Shown here one piece after another: positions 1 through 11,895 of a stretch of DNA of 64,000 nt; position 1 is the stretch's first letter; every line of letters starts with the position of its first letter. Below the pieces are notes generated by a model. It had not been told where the DNA came from. It searched no databases and worked only from the letters and a program-made list of their open reading frames with translations. Both the position numbers and the translations under genes were made by a program. This DNA comes from Phycomyces blakesleeanus NRRL 1555(-) (lineage: Eukaryota > Mucoromycota > Mucoromycetes > Mucorales > Phycomycetaceae): the NCBI RefSeq assembly GCF_001638985.1, contig NW_017265192.1:159681-223680 (forward strand), read 5' to 3'.

Positions 1-813
1 CTGAAAAACTTCGAGACAAATCAGAAGGGTGGATTCGAGTCAACAATGATGAAGCAATTTCTTGAAAAAGCATACATCAGCAGCTATATCAGAGCCTTTT
101 CAACCAGTCTTGACAAATTTATTATTACTTTCCTACACAGCATTTCCAACAGTCAACCTCATTTGCCTTTGCAATCTGATAGCAGTGCTTTCAAGTTACC
201 TCAGTTTGTCAAGTTTTCTTCAAACCCTCGCAAGTTATCCTCAGGATGGGAATCTTTACCACCAGCAACATTTCCAATAAAGCTTGAGAAGATGATTACG
301 ATGTGCAAGGAACATTATAATTGTTTACTGGAATTTTACCGTCACGTGTATAACAGTCACAATCTTTTTGCCCATTACTCAGACCACCATTCAAGCCAAA
401 TCTTTGTGAACAACCGAATTGAAAAAATCAAGCGCATATCACTTCTTAGACAAGAATATTCCTCTGGTTCCTATTTCCAAGCCTTTTTTCTTGAACACAA
501 AGGCGAAGATATTTCAGCATTCCCTGGCCACATTCTCTACCTCTTTCAACATATCTTGAACATCAATGGCAAAGATGTTGTTCATACATTTGCTTTTGTA
601 GAATGGTATACGAGCTATGCTTCAGGAAGTTATCAACCATTGATGACAGAAAAGATTGAGTTATGGAATGAGCCTTTAACCACTCTGAAATATGATTGCA
701 TTCTTCCAGTACATTGTCTATACTCACTAATAGCAGTTGCTAGATATAAACTTAATATAACCAGTGACTTTAAACGTTTAGTAATCCCTTTTCTTCAGAA
801 AATAGAAGCATAA
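1..813 (+). CDS. Plavaka/tnp2-type transposase, C-terminal part (5' truncated by window)
   Basis: The frame is open from the first base to a stop at 813, about 270 residues. It opens with the LKNFETNQKGGFEST segment that in other elements lies C-terminal to the catalytic core, after the MHLHLH and WLFSFERYN motifs. It continues through the C-terminal domain with 'NNRIEKIKRISLL', 'HTFAFVEWY' and a final 'FKRLVIP'. The closest relative here is the transposase of element C (41094-44268). The catalytic core and zinc finger lie left of the window. No stop interrupts the visible part. Known of the family: DDE cut-and-paste transposase of the CACTA superfamily. The function of this C-terminal domain is not known to me. 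Confidence 0.8.
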   Translation: MKNFETNQKGGFESTMMKQFLEKAYISSYIRAFSTSLDKFIITFLHSISNSQPHLPLQSDSSAFKLPQFVKFSSNPRKLSSGWESLPPATFPIKLEKMITMCKEHYNCLLEFYRHVYNSHNLFAHYSDHHSSQIFVNNRIEKIKRISLLRQEYSSGSYFQAFFLEHKGEDISAFPGHILYLFQHILNINGKDVVHTFAFVEWYTSYASGSYQPLMTEKIELWNEPLTTLKYDCILPVHCLYSLIAVARYKLNITSDFKRLVIPFLQKIEA

Positions 814-890
814 TATAACTAAATAAACACAACCTTTGATTCTATAAAGATTTTTATGAATCAGGTTTTTTTTTTAAAAAAAAAGAAAGT

Positions 891-2101
891 TTATTTGATT
901 TTTGACCAGGATAGCAGTATATCCGTTTTTTTCTTTTCAAGCACCTTTGCTCTTCTTTCTTTGAGCTTGTGGAAAAAAGCCTTGGCATTCTTTTTTTTTG
1001 GGAGAGACTCATAATGTGTATCAAGTTCATCAACAAACTTGTCAGCCTATAAAATCAAGAATATATATATTACTGAACAATTCTTCTATTTTATCTCTTT
1101 ATATAGTACCTCATCGTTTCTTTATGTTGGCCAAAATTGCCAAAAACAACTTGATGAACCAGAATCATTGTCATTGTCAGAGTCCAGATCTGACGTATAA
1201 TCAGCCTGAAGAAGTATGTTGCTATCTTCTCCAAATGTCTTCACAAAGTACTCTTTTTTTGAGGCAAAAGCGAAGAGCCGCCTTTTGCTAGTCTATATAT
1301 TTATTTCGTTTTTTTTTATTAATATGGTTACATTTATAAGAGATGATGTATTATCTCTATGCACCTTTGATGGTACTGTGAAGATTTGTTGTCAATGGTC
1401 TTCTGTTCTTTGGACCTATTCTCCTTTGACTTCTTGTTGGCAATATGGGCCACAACTTTTTTATGCAGAGTGGAAGGTAGTAGATTCTTTGCTTCGCTTT
1501 AGTTGCTAAGGTAGGTTTTTACAGACTGAATTATTTGTCTGTTTCCATCAGAGCGACATGTTTCTGATCCATTGTACTGACTGTACAAGCTCTCATTAAA
1601 CATGTAGTCCTACATCAATTGCTATGATTTATATATTAGATATTTCTTTAAAAAAATACATTAAATACTTACATCTACAGTAGAAATACGTCCAGGAGCA
1701 AGGACATTTTCTACGACCTCACTTGCAATAGTAGCAATTGTGTTTGAAGCTACATTTTGAGCACTACTCAAAAGGAAGGTGCTCACCTGGTCAATTTTCT
1801 GATACACATCTTCAATTGTATGAGTGCTCTCAGATGGATCATTCTCATTGTTTGTGCGTGCTCTTTTGGGTGATGGAGCCATTGGAGCACTGCTTGGAAC
1901 TCTGGTTCTTTGCTCCATAAGATCCAAAAGTTCCCCTACATTACTTGGTGAACTAATATGATATTTAAAAAAAGAGTAATAAGTGTTAATATAATGATAA
2001 TAATGAAATCTATATAATTACATCTGCTCAGCAGATTCATAGCCATTGGTGCTGGTGGAGTTGTTGGATTTGTTTGAGCGGTTGGTCTTTGATCTTAGCA
2101 T
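891..2101 (-). pseudogene. accessory gene of element G, broken
   Basis: Convergent partner of the G transposase. The start codon is at 2101 (MLRSKTNRSNK). A second exon around 1930-1670 carries APSPKRARTNN and EDVYQKIDQ, matching APKRARLN and HDVYEKLDT in the element C partner. A third exon around 1625-1370 aligns colinearly with the C protein but contains two in-frame stops, TAG at 1610-1612 and TAA at 1499-1501. The last exon ends in LLSWSKIK, matching LPSWSKK in C. The architecture is a short helical region, a basic middle and a conserved tail. A DNA-binding partner of the transposase is an inference. The two stops make this copy non-functional. Confidence 0.65.
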
Positions 2102-3912
2102 ATTAAGCAATAAAGTCTATTATTTTAGAAATACAATTTATTCATTTTTTATATACAATTTTTATTTAAACTCAATGCTTTACATTTTCTTGGGGAACAC
2201 AGTGAACTTTGATGTTCACTATAGACTTGGTAAAAATAAACATACTTACTATCATTATAATAACATTATTTTTATAATAAGTGCATATGAGTTAATACCA
2301 ATAATTGTTTGATATAAAAATATACAATATTTATTTTATTTATCATTATTAGATATTAAAGATTATAAAGATGTGTGATTTTATATTTGATTTTTATAAG
2401 AAAACACTTGCCCTAATTTTTGTTTGTTTTTCTTTTTCATATATTTCTAAATTTGTATTTAATAGAATAACTGCGTTCCCTTTTTCTTTTCTTTCACTTT
2501 CTTCTCTTCCACATGCTTTTTTTTGGCTTCCTTAATAATTTGGTAAGTTTACTGCTCACACCCGCACTTTTATTATCCAACGTGTGTTCTATACTCTTCT
2601 TATACTGCTTACTCTATAGGTTTTTCAAGAAAGCAAGTACTATTAGCAAGTATTCAAAACACTATGGTAATATTCTTTGAATTTTCTACATATAACCCAT
2701 TGACTCATTATTATCAAAATATCTCAGAGAATATTTGAATAGATAACCATGCCTCACTGTACTTTACAAAAGATATATTAAGATATCTATGGTTCAGTCA
2801 AAGGTAATATTAACTACTTTGCAAAGTTGGAATATATTATTATTATTTTTATATATTTTAAATAAAATATAATTTTAGTTCAAGCAATACACTTAACAAT
2901 CTATCTTGTAAACATGTGTCTATAATATATAAGTAAAATACACTCTTATAATTTTATATATTAACAACTGTATATTTATTTTGTGTTTTTTAATGATTTA
3001 TTCAGTATCTAAAAATCAAAATGGTGTTATTATTTTCTGAAAATCCTACCCGTAGATATTCTAAAATGTCTTTATATGTAAGTATTCATATATATATCTA
3101 TGAAGCAATATATATTAATGATAATTTCTTTTTTATCTTAAATGTTCAAAATATAGCTCTCACAAAAGAAGTCTAAGAAAGTCTAAAAAAGTCGCAACAA
3201 AATTATTTTTGGTCAAAGGAGTATAAATCAGAGAAAAAGGCATTGGATATATGAAAGCAATAAGGTGGGAAAGTATATTATAAATCGCGTCATCAATATC
3301 TCTCATTTTATCCAATGAATGAAATTGTAACATGTATACAAATGCTACTATCCAAATATGTGTATGTAAAGAAGTATTAGTGGCAAACGTTAAATAGTTA
3401 AATTGTTTTTTCAACCATTCCAAAAATCAATAAAAACCATTTTTTCCATGATATTCCATTCCTGAATCATCATCTTTTAATGATGTCAGCAAGCTTTTTG
3501 AAAGTAATTGAGAGTCTTAATCTTCCAAAAATCCTATTTAAATCCTATTTAAATCCTATTTAAATCCTATTTAACAAAGCTTTTTACTATTAATAAATGT
3601 GAACCCAAGTTTATTTTGTTTTAAAAGGTGGTTATTTAAAAAAACAGATTCATATAAAGATATATTTGAGTAGGATTCGTAACTATGGATAAATATATAA
3701 CCAAAATACTAATGAATTATAGATTTCAATTCTGCATGAATGTAAATGTCAAATGTAATTCATTATCTAATAGTATGTAAAATATTATCATTGACAAATT
3801 CAGGAGTCCATTTTTACAATCTTGTATGGAATTCATATAGGCTTACTATATTATATTTAAGTCTGCTATTACAGATATTTTATATATTATTATAGGATGT
3901 TTTTTGCAGTGC
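2102..3912. other. accessory-gene upstream region of element G, no supported gene
   Basis: AT-rich, with no convincing gene. About 3160-3500 aligns without gaps over long stretches to 38400-38680 in element C, in the same orientation relative to the accessory gene. Four tandem 11-bp units lie at 3530-3573. The open frame in the conserved block shows no excess of silent changes relative to C, so I treat the block as a conserved non-coding or regulatory segment. Confidence 0.5.
3530..3573. repeat. 11-bp tandem repeat, four units
   Basis: Four perfect head-to-tail copies of AATCCTATTTA inside the upstream region of element G. The corresponding region of element C lacks this array, so it is probably a local expansion. 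Confidence 0.85.
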
Positions 3913-6390
3913 AGTTGCTGTGTCATGTTCACCAGAAGCCAATTCTGCTGGTTACTTTATTCAATGAAGTTGTTGAAAGAGTTTTCAATTTTCTCAAATC
4001 AGCTGTCTTGTTGTTGCTGCAATTATATGATCCGATGATTTACTTCTGTCACTCTGTTGGCTACCTCTTTGTTCATATTGACAATGTTAGGAACAAGGCT
4101 TTTATACTCTTCTAGTCTACCAATGGAAGGGCTGGTAATGGCAGCTATAATATCCTCTTGAAACATTCTGAAGCTGTTACTTGAGAACGGAAGGTTTCTT
4201 GTGTGAATGTGCTTGTTTTCTTTGTTCAAGTACAAGTAAATGGCTGCATCTTGTAAGATTATTCTTCTGCATCATATTAAGAGTTGTAAAAATTTGCGCT
4301 TTGCTGTATTGATACTGCTTTGAGTTGCTCTTTGCTTTTCTTTTCTCTTTTTTTCTTTCGACTGCAATCTTCCATCTTCCTCCACGAATTCTACGGAATC
4401 TGCTTTTTCATCTATCTCCAAATTTATGATGTTTTCATCCTCATCCTCGTTCTTATCAACTTCATTCATCTCCTTCTCACAGACAGCTATTCACTCTGCA
4501 TTACCAACACTGAAATAGTCTTCGATCCAAGGAAATACCATCTTTTGTAATTCCATTGGCAGTGACACGCCATTTCTTGCTAGTGAGAAAGGCTTTTCCC
4601 AAAAGCCAGCCATACCTCTGGCAAAAGGAGATGGGAGTTTACCCAAGTAATGGGTCTCCAAACGACCAAGTCGATCCTTCCATCCTCCTTCTTGCTTGAT
4701 CAGATCAAAAGATATCCTTAAGCCCTCAGCTTCCATTGACCCAGCATGACGGCCACCATGTATTACTTGTGTGGTGTATATCTCTTCATCTGCAAGTGCC
4801 TTTTTTGCAGTTTTCTATTGAGAAGCGCCAGTTAAACTCTTCTCAGGGCTAGTACGTCTATGCAATACCTTCCAGTTCTGTTATCTGTCTTCGTTCAAGA
4901 AGTCACCACTGGTCTATAATTTTTGTCAAGAAAGTTAGAAATTATTTTAAAAAAGTCCCTTTTTTTAGCTGGCCAAGCTACTTGAAGCAAACTGAACATA
5001 AAAAAGGCAAATGCACCAAAAGGACATCTGAATACGTTTTCATGGCAAATGGCACATGCAAATTTGACTTTTCCTTCCTTCAGAGTCTTGCCCTTGTCTA
5101 GACTAAAAACTAAAGCAAGAGCCTGTTGCATTTCTTTGTGCTGTTTCTTTGGAATGATTGTGCAAAAGCAATACGCAAAGTTTAAATTTCTCAAATCCTG
5201 ATCCCTAAGTAGTATATGGTGGCAGGAAGAGATAGAAAACATCTCGCACAAGCCTGATTTGCTGTCAGAAGTCCAAAGGCTCTTCAGGACTCTTATAAGT
5301 TTGCCAGACTTATAAGAGTCCCGAATCACATAATGGGCTGCTCTATCTATGTTTGTTTGTACTTTGTCGTAAACAAGGTCGTGTTTATACTTGAGCAATT
5401 CAATCGCTTCTTTAGTCTTCTTGGAAGATGGCCATCCAACTTCTCGACCTTTAGACTAAAATTTGTGCAAGAACATCAAGACTTTCTTGTATTGATTGAC
5501 AGATTCAATACCTAAAGGAACTTTGATAACTTTCTTATTACCATTCTTGTTAGAAGGAGCATTCTCAGCAAATATAAAAATGGGTTGATGATTAAGTATA
5601 ATTGACGGATTTTTTTTATATATTTCATGCAATTTTGTATTACTTTGGAGCAAAGTCAATTGTCTTTCTTTGTTATCTTCTGTTCTTAAGCCAATTTGTG
5701 TTCTAACATCAGTCTCTACTGAAACACTTTTTATATATGTTTGCTTGAAAACAAATTCTTTGAAGGAGGCAATAACAAATTCAGTGGGCCCAACAGTGTA
5801 TGGATACTGAAGATCAACAGGATATCTGTGTCAGTTGTTTTGCAAAAGTCCTTCAATTTAAGCAATATTAAAAAATGAATACAATCAATACAATATAGAT
5901 TCTTATTCTATTGAGTTGAGACATACCTTCCAATGTTCTAAGGGCATTCTGTAAATTGCGGCAGTGCTGGCATGTACTTTCATTGGCAAAGCCTTAAGTG
6001 CAAGCTCAAACTCAGACACATTGATTGACGAGCTACTTTGAAGAGCAACAAAGACATTTGAGCCAACAGAAGTAGACAAATTGGCTGAACTGGACGATTC
6101 AGCTGTTGAATTTTCAACCAGCATAATCCTTTTTGATGGTCGACTCCTATGAGCTTTTTAGGCATCTCTTCAGAAATTGCAGCAATACTAGTATGCTATA
6201 AAGATATATTGTTAATATTAGTGTGCATTTTTTGCATATAATTTATTGTCTATATTGTTTATACTTGAACTCTGCTAAAAAGCTCAGCTTCTTATTACTC
6301 AATTAAATGCTCTAGTTTTTCTAAATCATGCTTGTTAACAAAGCGTCTCTTAAAAGCAGTGATATTAGTAGGCAAGGGCAACATAATAAA
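3913..6390 (-). pseudogene. Crypton-type tyrosine recombinase (Ndc10-like), decayed
   Basis: A disabled gene read right to left. The N-terminal part (about 6165-5903) has LPMKVHASTAAIYRMPLEHW, like the core-binding entry of Crypton and Ndc10 proteins. The middle (5660-4895) has AAHYVIRDSYKSGKL. The C-terminal part (about 4800-4490) has VIHGGRHAGS, resembling the H-x-x-R box of tyrosine recombinases, then GGWKDRLGRLETHYLGKLP and ARGMAGFW, typical of the Ndc10_II fold, and KMVFPWIEDYF, resembling a GCR1-type DNA-binding end. Several frameshifts and stops separate the pieces. A tail piece (4469-4023) is lysine- and acid-rich. Element G's right end adjoins it at 3912 and element A starts at 6394. 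I assign the family from motifs alone; no active copy is visible. Confidence 0.65.
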
Positions 6391-6739
6391 TAACATTGCA
6401 AAAACACCTTAAAATAATTGAATTCTACTTACCTGGAATTATCGATAACACACCTACTGACATTTCTTTCATTTATGGTAATTTCTAATGGTACAGCTGT
6501 TTCTATTGGTTTAGAGTTCCAATTTTAAGTTGAACCTGTTAAGGCTCAGATTTGGGTGTACGAATTTGATATAAATGAGCCAAAAGTGGATTAGTGTAAT
6601 GTTTTAAGTGTCATGATAAAATTTTAGATGGTACAAAAATCTGAAATGGGGGGAGAAGCGAAGAGAGCTGGAAAAGAAGAGATTTTATTGGACGAACCCC
6701 ATTGGGAAAAATACTTTTTTTTTTGATAAGTCATTTTTT

Positions 6740-9700
6740 TTAATAGATTTTTGCAATGTTCATCAACATCCACCAGAACATGCCGAATTTTGCAACGTTG
6801 AGGAACTTTTGGTTATTGGAAGACCCGACGGACAAGTGAATATCAACAGCCTGAACGATGTTGATGTCATCTTTGTTGACTTCAACCAGGCCTCCAAGGG
6901 GCAGAACCACAATGTTGTTGTAATTGTCCGTTACCACGGCTGGGGTATAGATGCAATTTACATTGCTGTTCGGAACAATTTGGTACTTTTGCATAAAGAA
7001 CGCCTTCCTCATTCTGTCTGCAGAGTCTCTTGCTTGAACGATCTTTACCTGACCAAGGAATAATTGACCATTTGATTGAAAAACACCTGCAAGTGTATCG
7101 CACAAAGTGGGAGTCGACAACCTAGAATTGTCACTGTTGACACGAGAACCAAAGAAATGGAGATTAAAGCCTGGGAAATTGACAGGGGCTAGCTTGACAA
7201 AATCACCAATTGAACTTCTCACAGATCTTGTTCCATTACCAGCTGGTTTCTCTACGACATACGATCCTCCATTACAAAGATGCCGACAGATGAATTGCTT
7301 GCCAAATCTTGTAGCGACGTCTCGAGAGGTGGAATGGCGGTTGGTCTTGAATAAATGTTCGCGGATGAACTTATTGAACTGTTCACCGTTTTCAGTTTCG
7401 TATTGCAGCACGGAACCGAAACGAACAATGTCATCAGTGATATGATGCAGAAGGTGGACCTTTGGCTTGAACGTGAAGTCTTGCTTAGAAAATCCTTTTT
7501 GGAGAATCTGGACATCCAGTTGAAAAAGCAGATCCGTTACATCAGTGACAGCGTGTTTTATCTGGGCAATATAGTAGTCGAAGCACCGGTCGACTCCACG
7601 CATGTACACCAAAGACGACAGGCGGCCTAATGCATGCAAGGCTTTAATGAACAAACTTGCCAATGGTTTGTCACTAAAGAGCTTGCTCATAATTCCAGGC
7701 AGGACTTGAATCAATTCCTTGAAATCGCGTCCAACGAACGAACCAGTGTGGCGAAGCTTGTTCCTGAATGTTCGGCTGTAACTCTTACAAGACTTGTAAG
7801 AGTTTAGAGCTTCCTGGAGTCTCCCCTTTTCACTTGTAGTCAGCATCTTCTGTTTCCAGAGAAAAGTCATCAAGTATTTCGTCAGGCCAAGAGGAATAAT
7901 GTGGAGAATTTCGACAGGCATGTCTTTGGTAGGGTCAAAGGCTTCGAGTCTAAGAAATTCCTCACTTCCATTCTTGATATAACTCAATTCGCACCCATTG
8001 AGATATAGCTCTGACTGGGAATCGGCATTGGCAAAGGCGCACAAGAAATCCCTTGTTCTTTCTTCTGACCCACGGTGGTCAACTGGAGAATACGGCGGAG
8101 CATCAGGGATGGAACCCTGTTCAATACGAGGCGAAGGTATGAGGCATTTTCGGCAAAACTTCTTGGCAGATGTTCCCTTATGCATGGCAAGCTGAGATTG
8201 ACGAGGGTTGTCACCCATAAAGAGCAACAGGGGCGCAACAACAAGAACTACTTCACCATGATCCTCAGAATACATCTCAATACCTTTCTCCAGCCTAACG
8301 AGGTCATCGACGATAGGGGGCAACATCTCAATGGCATTCAGTGTATGATTCGAGGTACAAATGAAAAGAGCATTTTCTCGTTTGTTTCTCGTCTCAAGTG
8401 GCAACGCAGCAAAGTACATTAAGTAACTGTCATACTTGTTGTACTGCTTTGTTGAATTACCGGAGGTATCGTCGGAATAGAGATTAAGTGGGCAGACAAC
8501 CACTTTCATCAAACCAGAGCCTGGAAGTCTTCTCTTGAATTCTTCAACACGGGATTTGTTGAGCCACAAGTCAGATTGAACACCAGTAAGAGCATAGGTG
8601 ACAATTTTGGCAGGGCAATAAGAAACAGAGAAACCACGTCCGAGGAAAAGATCGCTGTCTTTTTGAACAGTAGACATAATCCTATCAACTTCAATGGTAT
8701 ACTTCAGGGTAGAGACAGCAAAGTTCGTAGAGTTTCCAAACCGCAGGAAGTGAGTATCATCAGGATGGTTCAGCCAAGGATCGTGGCCACCATAAACCTG
8801 GAACGCATTGGCAAGTATGGATCCGTCCTTGGTGAAGAACTTCTCAAGGAGATACCGGTTCGGGGAGCCTTGGACTTCGACGACATCACCCACCCAGTAG
8901 TCCATTCCGTTTGAAGTGATCATCGGGTGCTGGAGCAATGGGTTCTCCTTCCACTTTTCGCCTTGGTTGAGATTCAACCGCTGGTTTTCCGTGAAGTCAG
9001 GAAGGGCCGAGATTTGAGATGATTTTCCGGGACATGTCATGGTAAACTTGATGTAATCGGACGGTTTGTTCATCCAAAGTACATGTCGTTCATTGTCTTG
9101 GTTCACAACATCGAAACTGGCAGTAGGAAAAACAGGGATCTGGTTCTTTTTCTGCTTGTGATAGTTAATCACAGCATTTGGTGTCGGAAAATCCAGTGCT
9201 ACTCCAGATTCTTCACGGACGTCCAAGACCATCTTCATGGCAAACATGATCTTCTTGATAGATCTTTCTGAGGCAAGATCTTCATCGCCGTAGAAGAGAG
9301 CATGTAAGATAAACTCTACTTTCGATTTAAACGGACGGGTGGGTCCAGTAAAAATGTCAGCAAAGTCATCGGGCCGGTACGATGTCTGTCTGCTGCTGTC
9401 TTCGTTCGAGTAGGCATTCATGGCATGAGAAAGAGATTGGAAGGTTCTCATTTCTGCTGCCATTCTAGCGATATGATCCTGGCTATCATATTCTACTCTG
9501 GTGTCCATGTCTTCGTCGTCAGTGGTCTCATCATAGTCATCTGATGAATCACTGTTCAGCAAAAAAAAACAGGTTATTATCTATTTCAATATTGCATTAC
9601 TAATTTTTACTTACGATAGAATGTGATCATCACTATATTCGTCTTCGTCAGAGATTTCATGGCCATACGTGTCCTGAGGGTTTTCAATAATAAATTCCAT

Positions 9701-10053
9701 TGGGGCAGGTTCATTATTACTGTTCAGGTTGGTAGTGGCAGTGGTAGTGGCAGTGGTAGTGGCAGTGGTAGTGGCAGTGGCAGTGGCAGTGGTAGTGGCA
9801 GTGGCAGTGGCAGTGGCAGTGCTTGCAGAAGAAGAAGGGCCATCAAACATAGCAGGTCTAATGTTAAGGTATGCTCAATTTCAGCTTTACATTACATAGT
9901 ATTTTTCATCCTACTTTTAGGATTAACTTACCTTCTTTTTAGAAGTTTCTCATACTCCCCCATTTCGTTTGGATGTTTTTTTGTATAATGTCTTCTGAGG
10001 CCTTGCAAGGACCCTAACACTCTTTCGGTTTCGCAGACGGTGCATACAAATGT
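6740..10053 (-). CDS. DDE-type transposase, 'DDTSGN' fungal family, with zinc finger and Thr/Ala linker
   Basis: Three exons are supported. A C2H2 finger exon (about 10053-9948) has FVCTVCETERV then LRRHYTKKH. A linker exon (about 9863-9613) consists of Thr/Ala repeats and acidic residues. The main exon runs to a stop at 6740 and is uninterrupted for over 900 codons, far longer than neighbouring open frames. Near residue 363 of the main exon, LNLYSDDTSGNSTKQYNKYD resembles the first catalytic Asp region of tnp2-type enzymes. LPPIVDDLVRLEKGIEMY, VVAPLLLFMGDNPR and a C-x-x-C pair (FCRKCL) follow. I recognise the DDxSGNxxK(x)xNK pattern as a fungus-wide transposase-like family but cannot name its superfamily with certainty. 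The true start is unresolved because an in-frame TGA (10054-10056) lies just upstream of the finger. This is the most intact transposase core in the window. Confidence 0.75.
9731..9822. repeat. GTGGCA/GTGGTA microsatellite inside a coding exon
   Basis: About 92 bases of nearly perfect hexamer repeats (GGTAGT/GGCAGT type). On - this is translated in the transposase linker as alternating Thr and Ala. On + the same bases would read Gly-Ser, but that frame has no other support. The repeat keeps the transposase frame open on both sides. Confidence 0.9.
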
Positions 10054-10056
10054 TCA

Positions 10057-11000
10057 GTTGTCTGTAGCCGTCGGTGTGAGGAATGTGTTCCTCTTTGTTG
10101 TGAAGTGATTTTCCATGTTTAAAAATCTTTGGAACGAAAGATGTAGAAAAGCGTAAACTAATTCGAGGTACCATATCTTTAATCATGCAAAAAATGACTG
10201 CTAAAAAAATCATGTGAAATAATGTGAGCTATTTTTTTTTGTTTACTTGTTTCCTTCTTTTTCTTTTTTTTTCTCATGACTGAAAGGTAAGTTTCAAGCG
10301 TAATCTAACAAGATGATAGCGTCCATCATACCGAACACCCTCAGTAAGTAATATATTTATTATGCCCTACTTCATATTGATACTAATATATATTTTTTAT
10401 TAGATTCTATGGAGATTCCAACATGAGATTGTATTAGGAAGTTACTTCAAACTATGCCAAGCTGTCTGTCGTGGTATTATAAGGTATCTACTCCTAACAT
10501 AACTAAACAAGCAGTCTTTTCCTTTACTTTTGTTAATAACTTTACCCTCATCTCTTTAGGTAAGTCTCATATATCACTGTCTGTCTAGTATAAAAAGGTA
10601 ATTTACCATATTATTTACTTCAAAGGTCATAACACTAATACTGTTTCTGTTTAATAGTCGTTCTTCTTTACTTTTACCATGTCTATCTCCCAATCTATTG
10701 CATAAGAGAGGCTGCTACACTAGACTAGCTACTAGTATATAGAACGCGTAATCCTAGTACTATTTTTTTATTGAAACCAAAATAAAAACATTTTTTTGAA
10801 ACATTTTTTTTTTAAATATTTTTTGAAACCCTATAATTGCAATTATTGGACCCCCCATTTTTCAGATTTTTTGTATCCATCCTTTTTTCCATTCACGGTA
10901 AATTCGAGCGGACACTTCATATTCCGCTTTAGGAAATTTTAGTCAGGCCAACTTTAAATCTAGCTTGGACATTGAGTTTAAAAAAATCTCAGTGGGTGTG
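10057..11000. other. upstream and right terminal region of the CACACC-ended element
   Basis: No gene is visible. It holds the promoter side of the 940-codon transposase and the right terminal inverted region, with the G-rich/C-rich segment near 10850 that mirrors 6630-6650. It is AT-rich with several T runs. Confidence 0.5.
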
Positions 11001-11189
11001 AATAGTAGCCAAAAAATTACAACCCAGGTCATTTCCTGTGTTTAGCAGCGAGAATATATTTAAAGACATATCATTGGCCTAATATATATCAGAGTCCCTG
11101 AGAGAATTTTTTCAAAATAATAAAGACAATTATAATAAGCAACGGCTGTTACACACTTCCTTTATTATTAAAAAAAATTAAGTGAAAAA

Positions 11190-11266
11190 ATGTTTTCCAT
11201 TGCCAATCCCGATGAAGTTCGTTGCAAATGCACAAGATGCAATCGCAATCCTCTTGGATACACCAT
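11190..11266 (+). pseudogene. element A transposase, first half of exon 1 (cut by CACTA copy 1)
   Basis: ATG at 11190 opens MFSIANPDEVRCKCTRCNRN, a CxCxxC zinc-binding module. The frame runs into the CACTA end at 11267. Deleting the CACTA element and one copy of the CAT duplication makes the frame continue at 18816 as MTDKRTAKCHAQNDN. An uninterrupted paralogue of the same exon exists on - at 45872-45760. The insertion therefore hits the zinc-finger exon precisely. The rest of the gene is at 18816-21837. Confidence 0.85.
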
Positions 11267-11590
11267 CACTACGGCGGGATGAATGGCAGTTGGGCCGAAA
11301 GTAGGCACATAACTGCCATTTTTTTGGTCGAAACCCAATAAAATCTCCGCCGTTTGTTGTAAGATGGTAATGTCATTCGTAGCAATTTAAAAAAGTAACA
11401 TGAAAACACTTTTTTTGTTGCTGTACAATATTTTCAATACTGTAAAAAATGTTTGTAAGTTGTAATGACCACTTTGAGTATTGAAATATATGTTTTATTG
11501 AATATCAAAGATGTCAACAATTATTAAGATTAATAATTTTTGGAATGTGTGAACGAAATAGTAACATAACTGCCATTTTTTTATTTTTTA
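11267..11590. repeat. CACTA copy 1, left terminal and subterminal repeats
   Basis: Terminal CACTACGGCGG is followed by ATGGCAGTTGGGCC, ATAACTGCCATTTTTTTGG (about 11310) and TAACATAACTGCCATTTTTT (about 11562). The motif AACTGCCATTTTTT or its complement recurs at the right end. Such subterminal arrays are the binding sites of TnpA-type proteins in plant CACTA elements; here that role is inferred. Confidence 0.75.
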
Positions 11591-11895
11591 AACTACGTTC
11601 TTTTTTTTTTAGATATTCTTTTTATCTTGATGAATTGGCAATTTGATTTTATTTAAATCGCGTAATGGCATATAGAGCATATAGGGAATGAAGAGAAAAG
11701 CATAAGGTGTATAGAGAATAGAAAAAAAACCGGAGTATATAAAGAAGAAAAGAAAGACGGGGCATATAGAGATTAAAAAAAACATAAGAAATAGAGAAAA
11801 TTAAAAAAAGAATATAAGATACAAGGATGATATAAAAAATATAAAAGATATAAGGATATAGAGCATATAGAAAAATAAGATAAAAATAAAAAGGA

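Larger units (their letters stand above)
1..3912 (+). mobile_element. Plavaka-like DNA transposon G, right-hand part
   Basis: The element enters from the left window edge with the 3' end of a transposase gene on + and a convergent accessory gene on -. About 1.8 kb of gene-poor DNA follows, ending at GTTTTTTGCAGTG (position 3912). Read inward, that end begins CACTGCAAAAAAC, close to the CACTGCAAAAGAC ends of element C, whose proteins are also the closest relatives of G's in this window. Downstream lies a decayed Crypton, with cag as the first three flanking bases. The left end and its target duplication lie outside the window, so the right boundary rests on terminal similarity to C. Confidence 0.75.
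6450..11000 (-). mobile_element. 4.55-kb DNA transposon with 940-codon transposase exon and CACACC ends
   Basis: The left end is CACACCTACTGA (6450 on). The right end is TCAGTGGGTGTG (to 11000), i.e. CACACCCACTGA read inward. Longer imperfect inverted similarity continues inside: an ATCTGAAATGGGGGG segment near 6630-6650 mirrors the CCCCCCATTTTTCAGAT segment near 10850-10870. Flanking DNA rejoins perfectly. The paralogous site at about 46060-46075 (reverse strand) reads AATTATCAATAATAGTAG, while here AATTATCGATAA precedes and AATAGTAG follows the element. The overlap is AA, so a 2-bp duplication is the simplest reading, possibly a decayed 3-bp one. It carries one transposase gene on -; I see no second gene. 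Confidence 0.75.

Noticed and set aside
3160..3423. Small hydrophobic membrane-like protein conserved between G and C
   Set aside because: No ATG at a sensible place, a stop immediately upstream, and changes between the two copies are not enriched at silent sites; the similarity extends outside the frame.
9623..9988. Gly-Ser repeat protein on +
   Set aside because: It is the opposite-strand shadow of the Thr/Ala linker exon of the transposase gene; the - strand has proper splice sites and continues into the 940-codon core.
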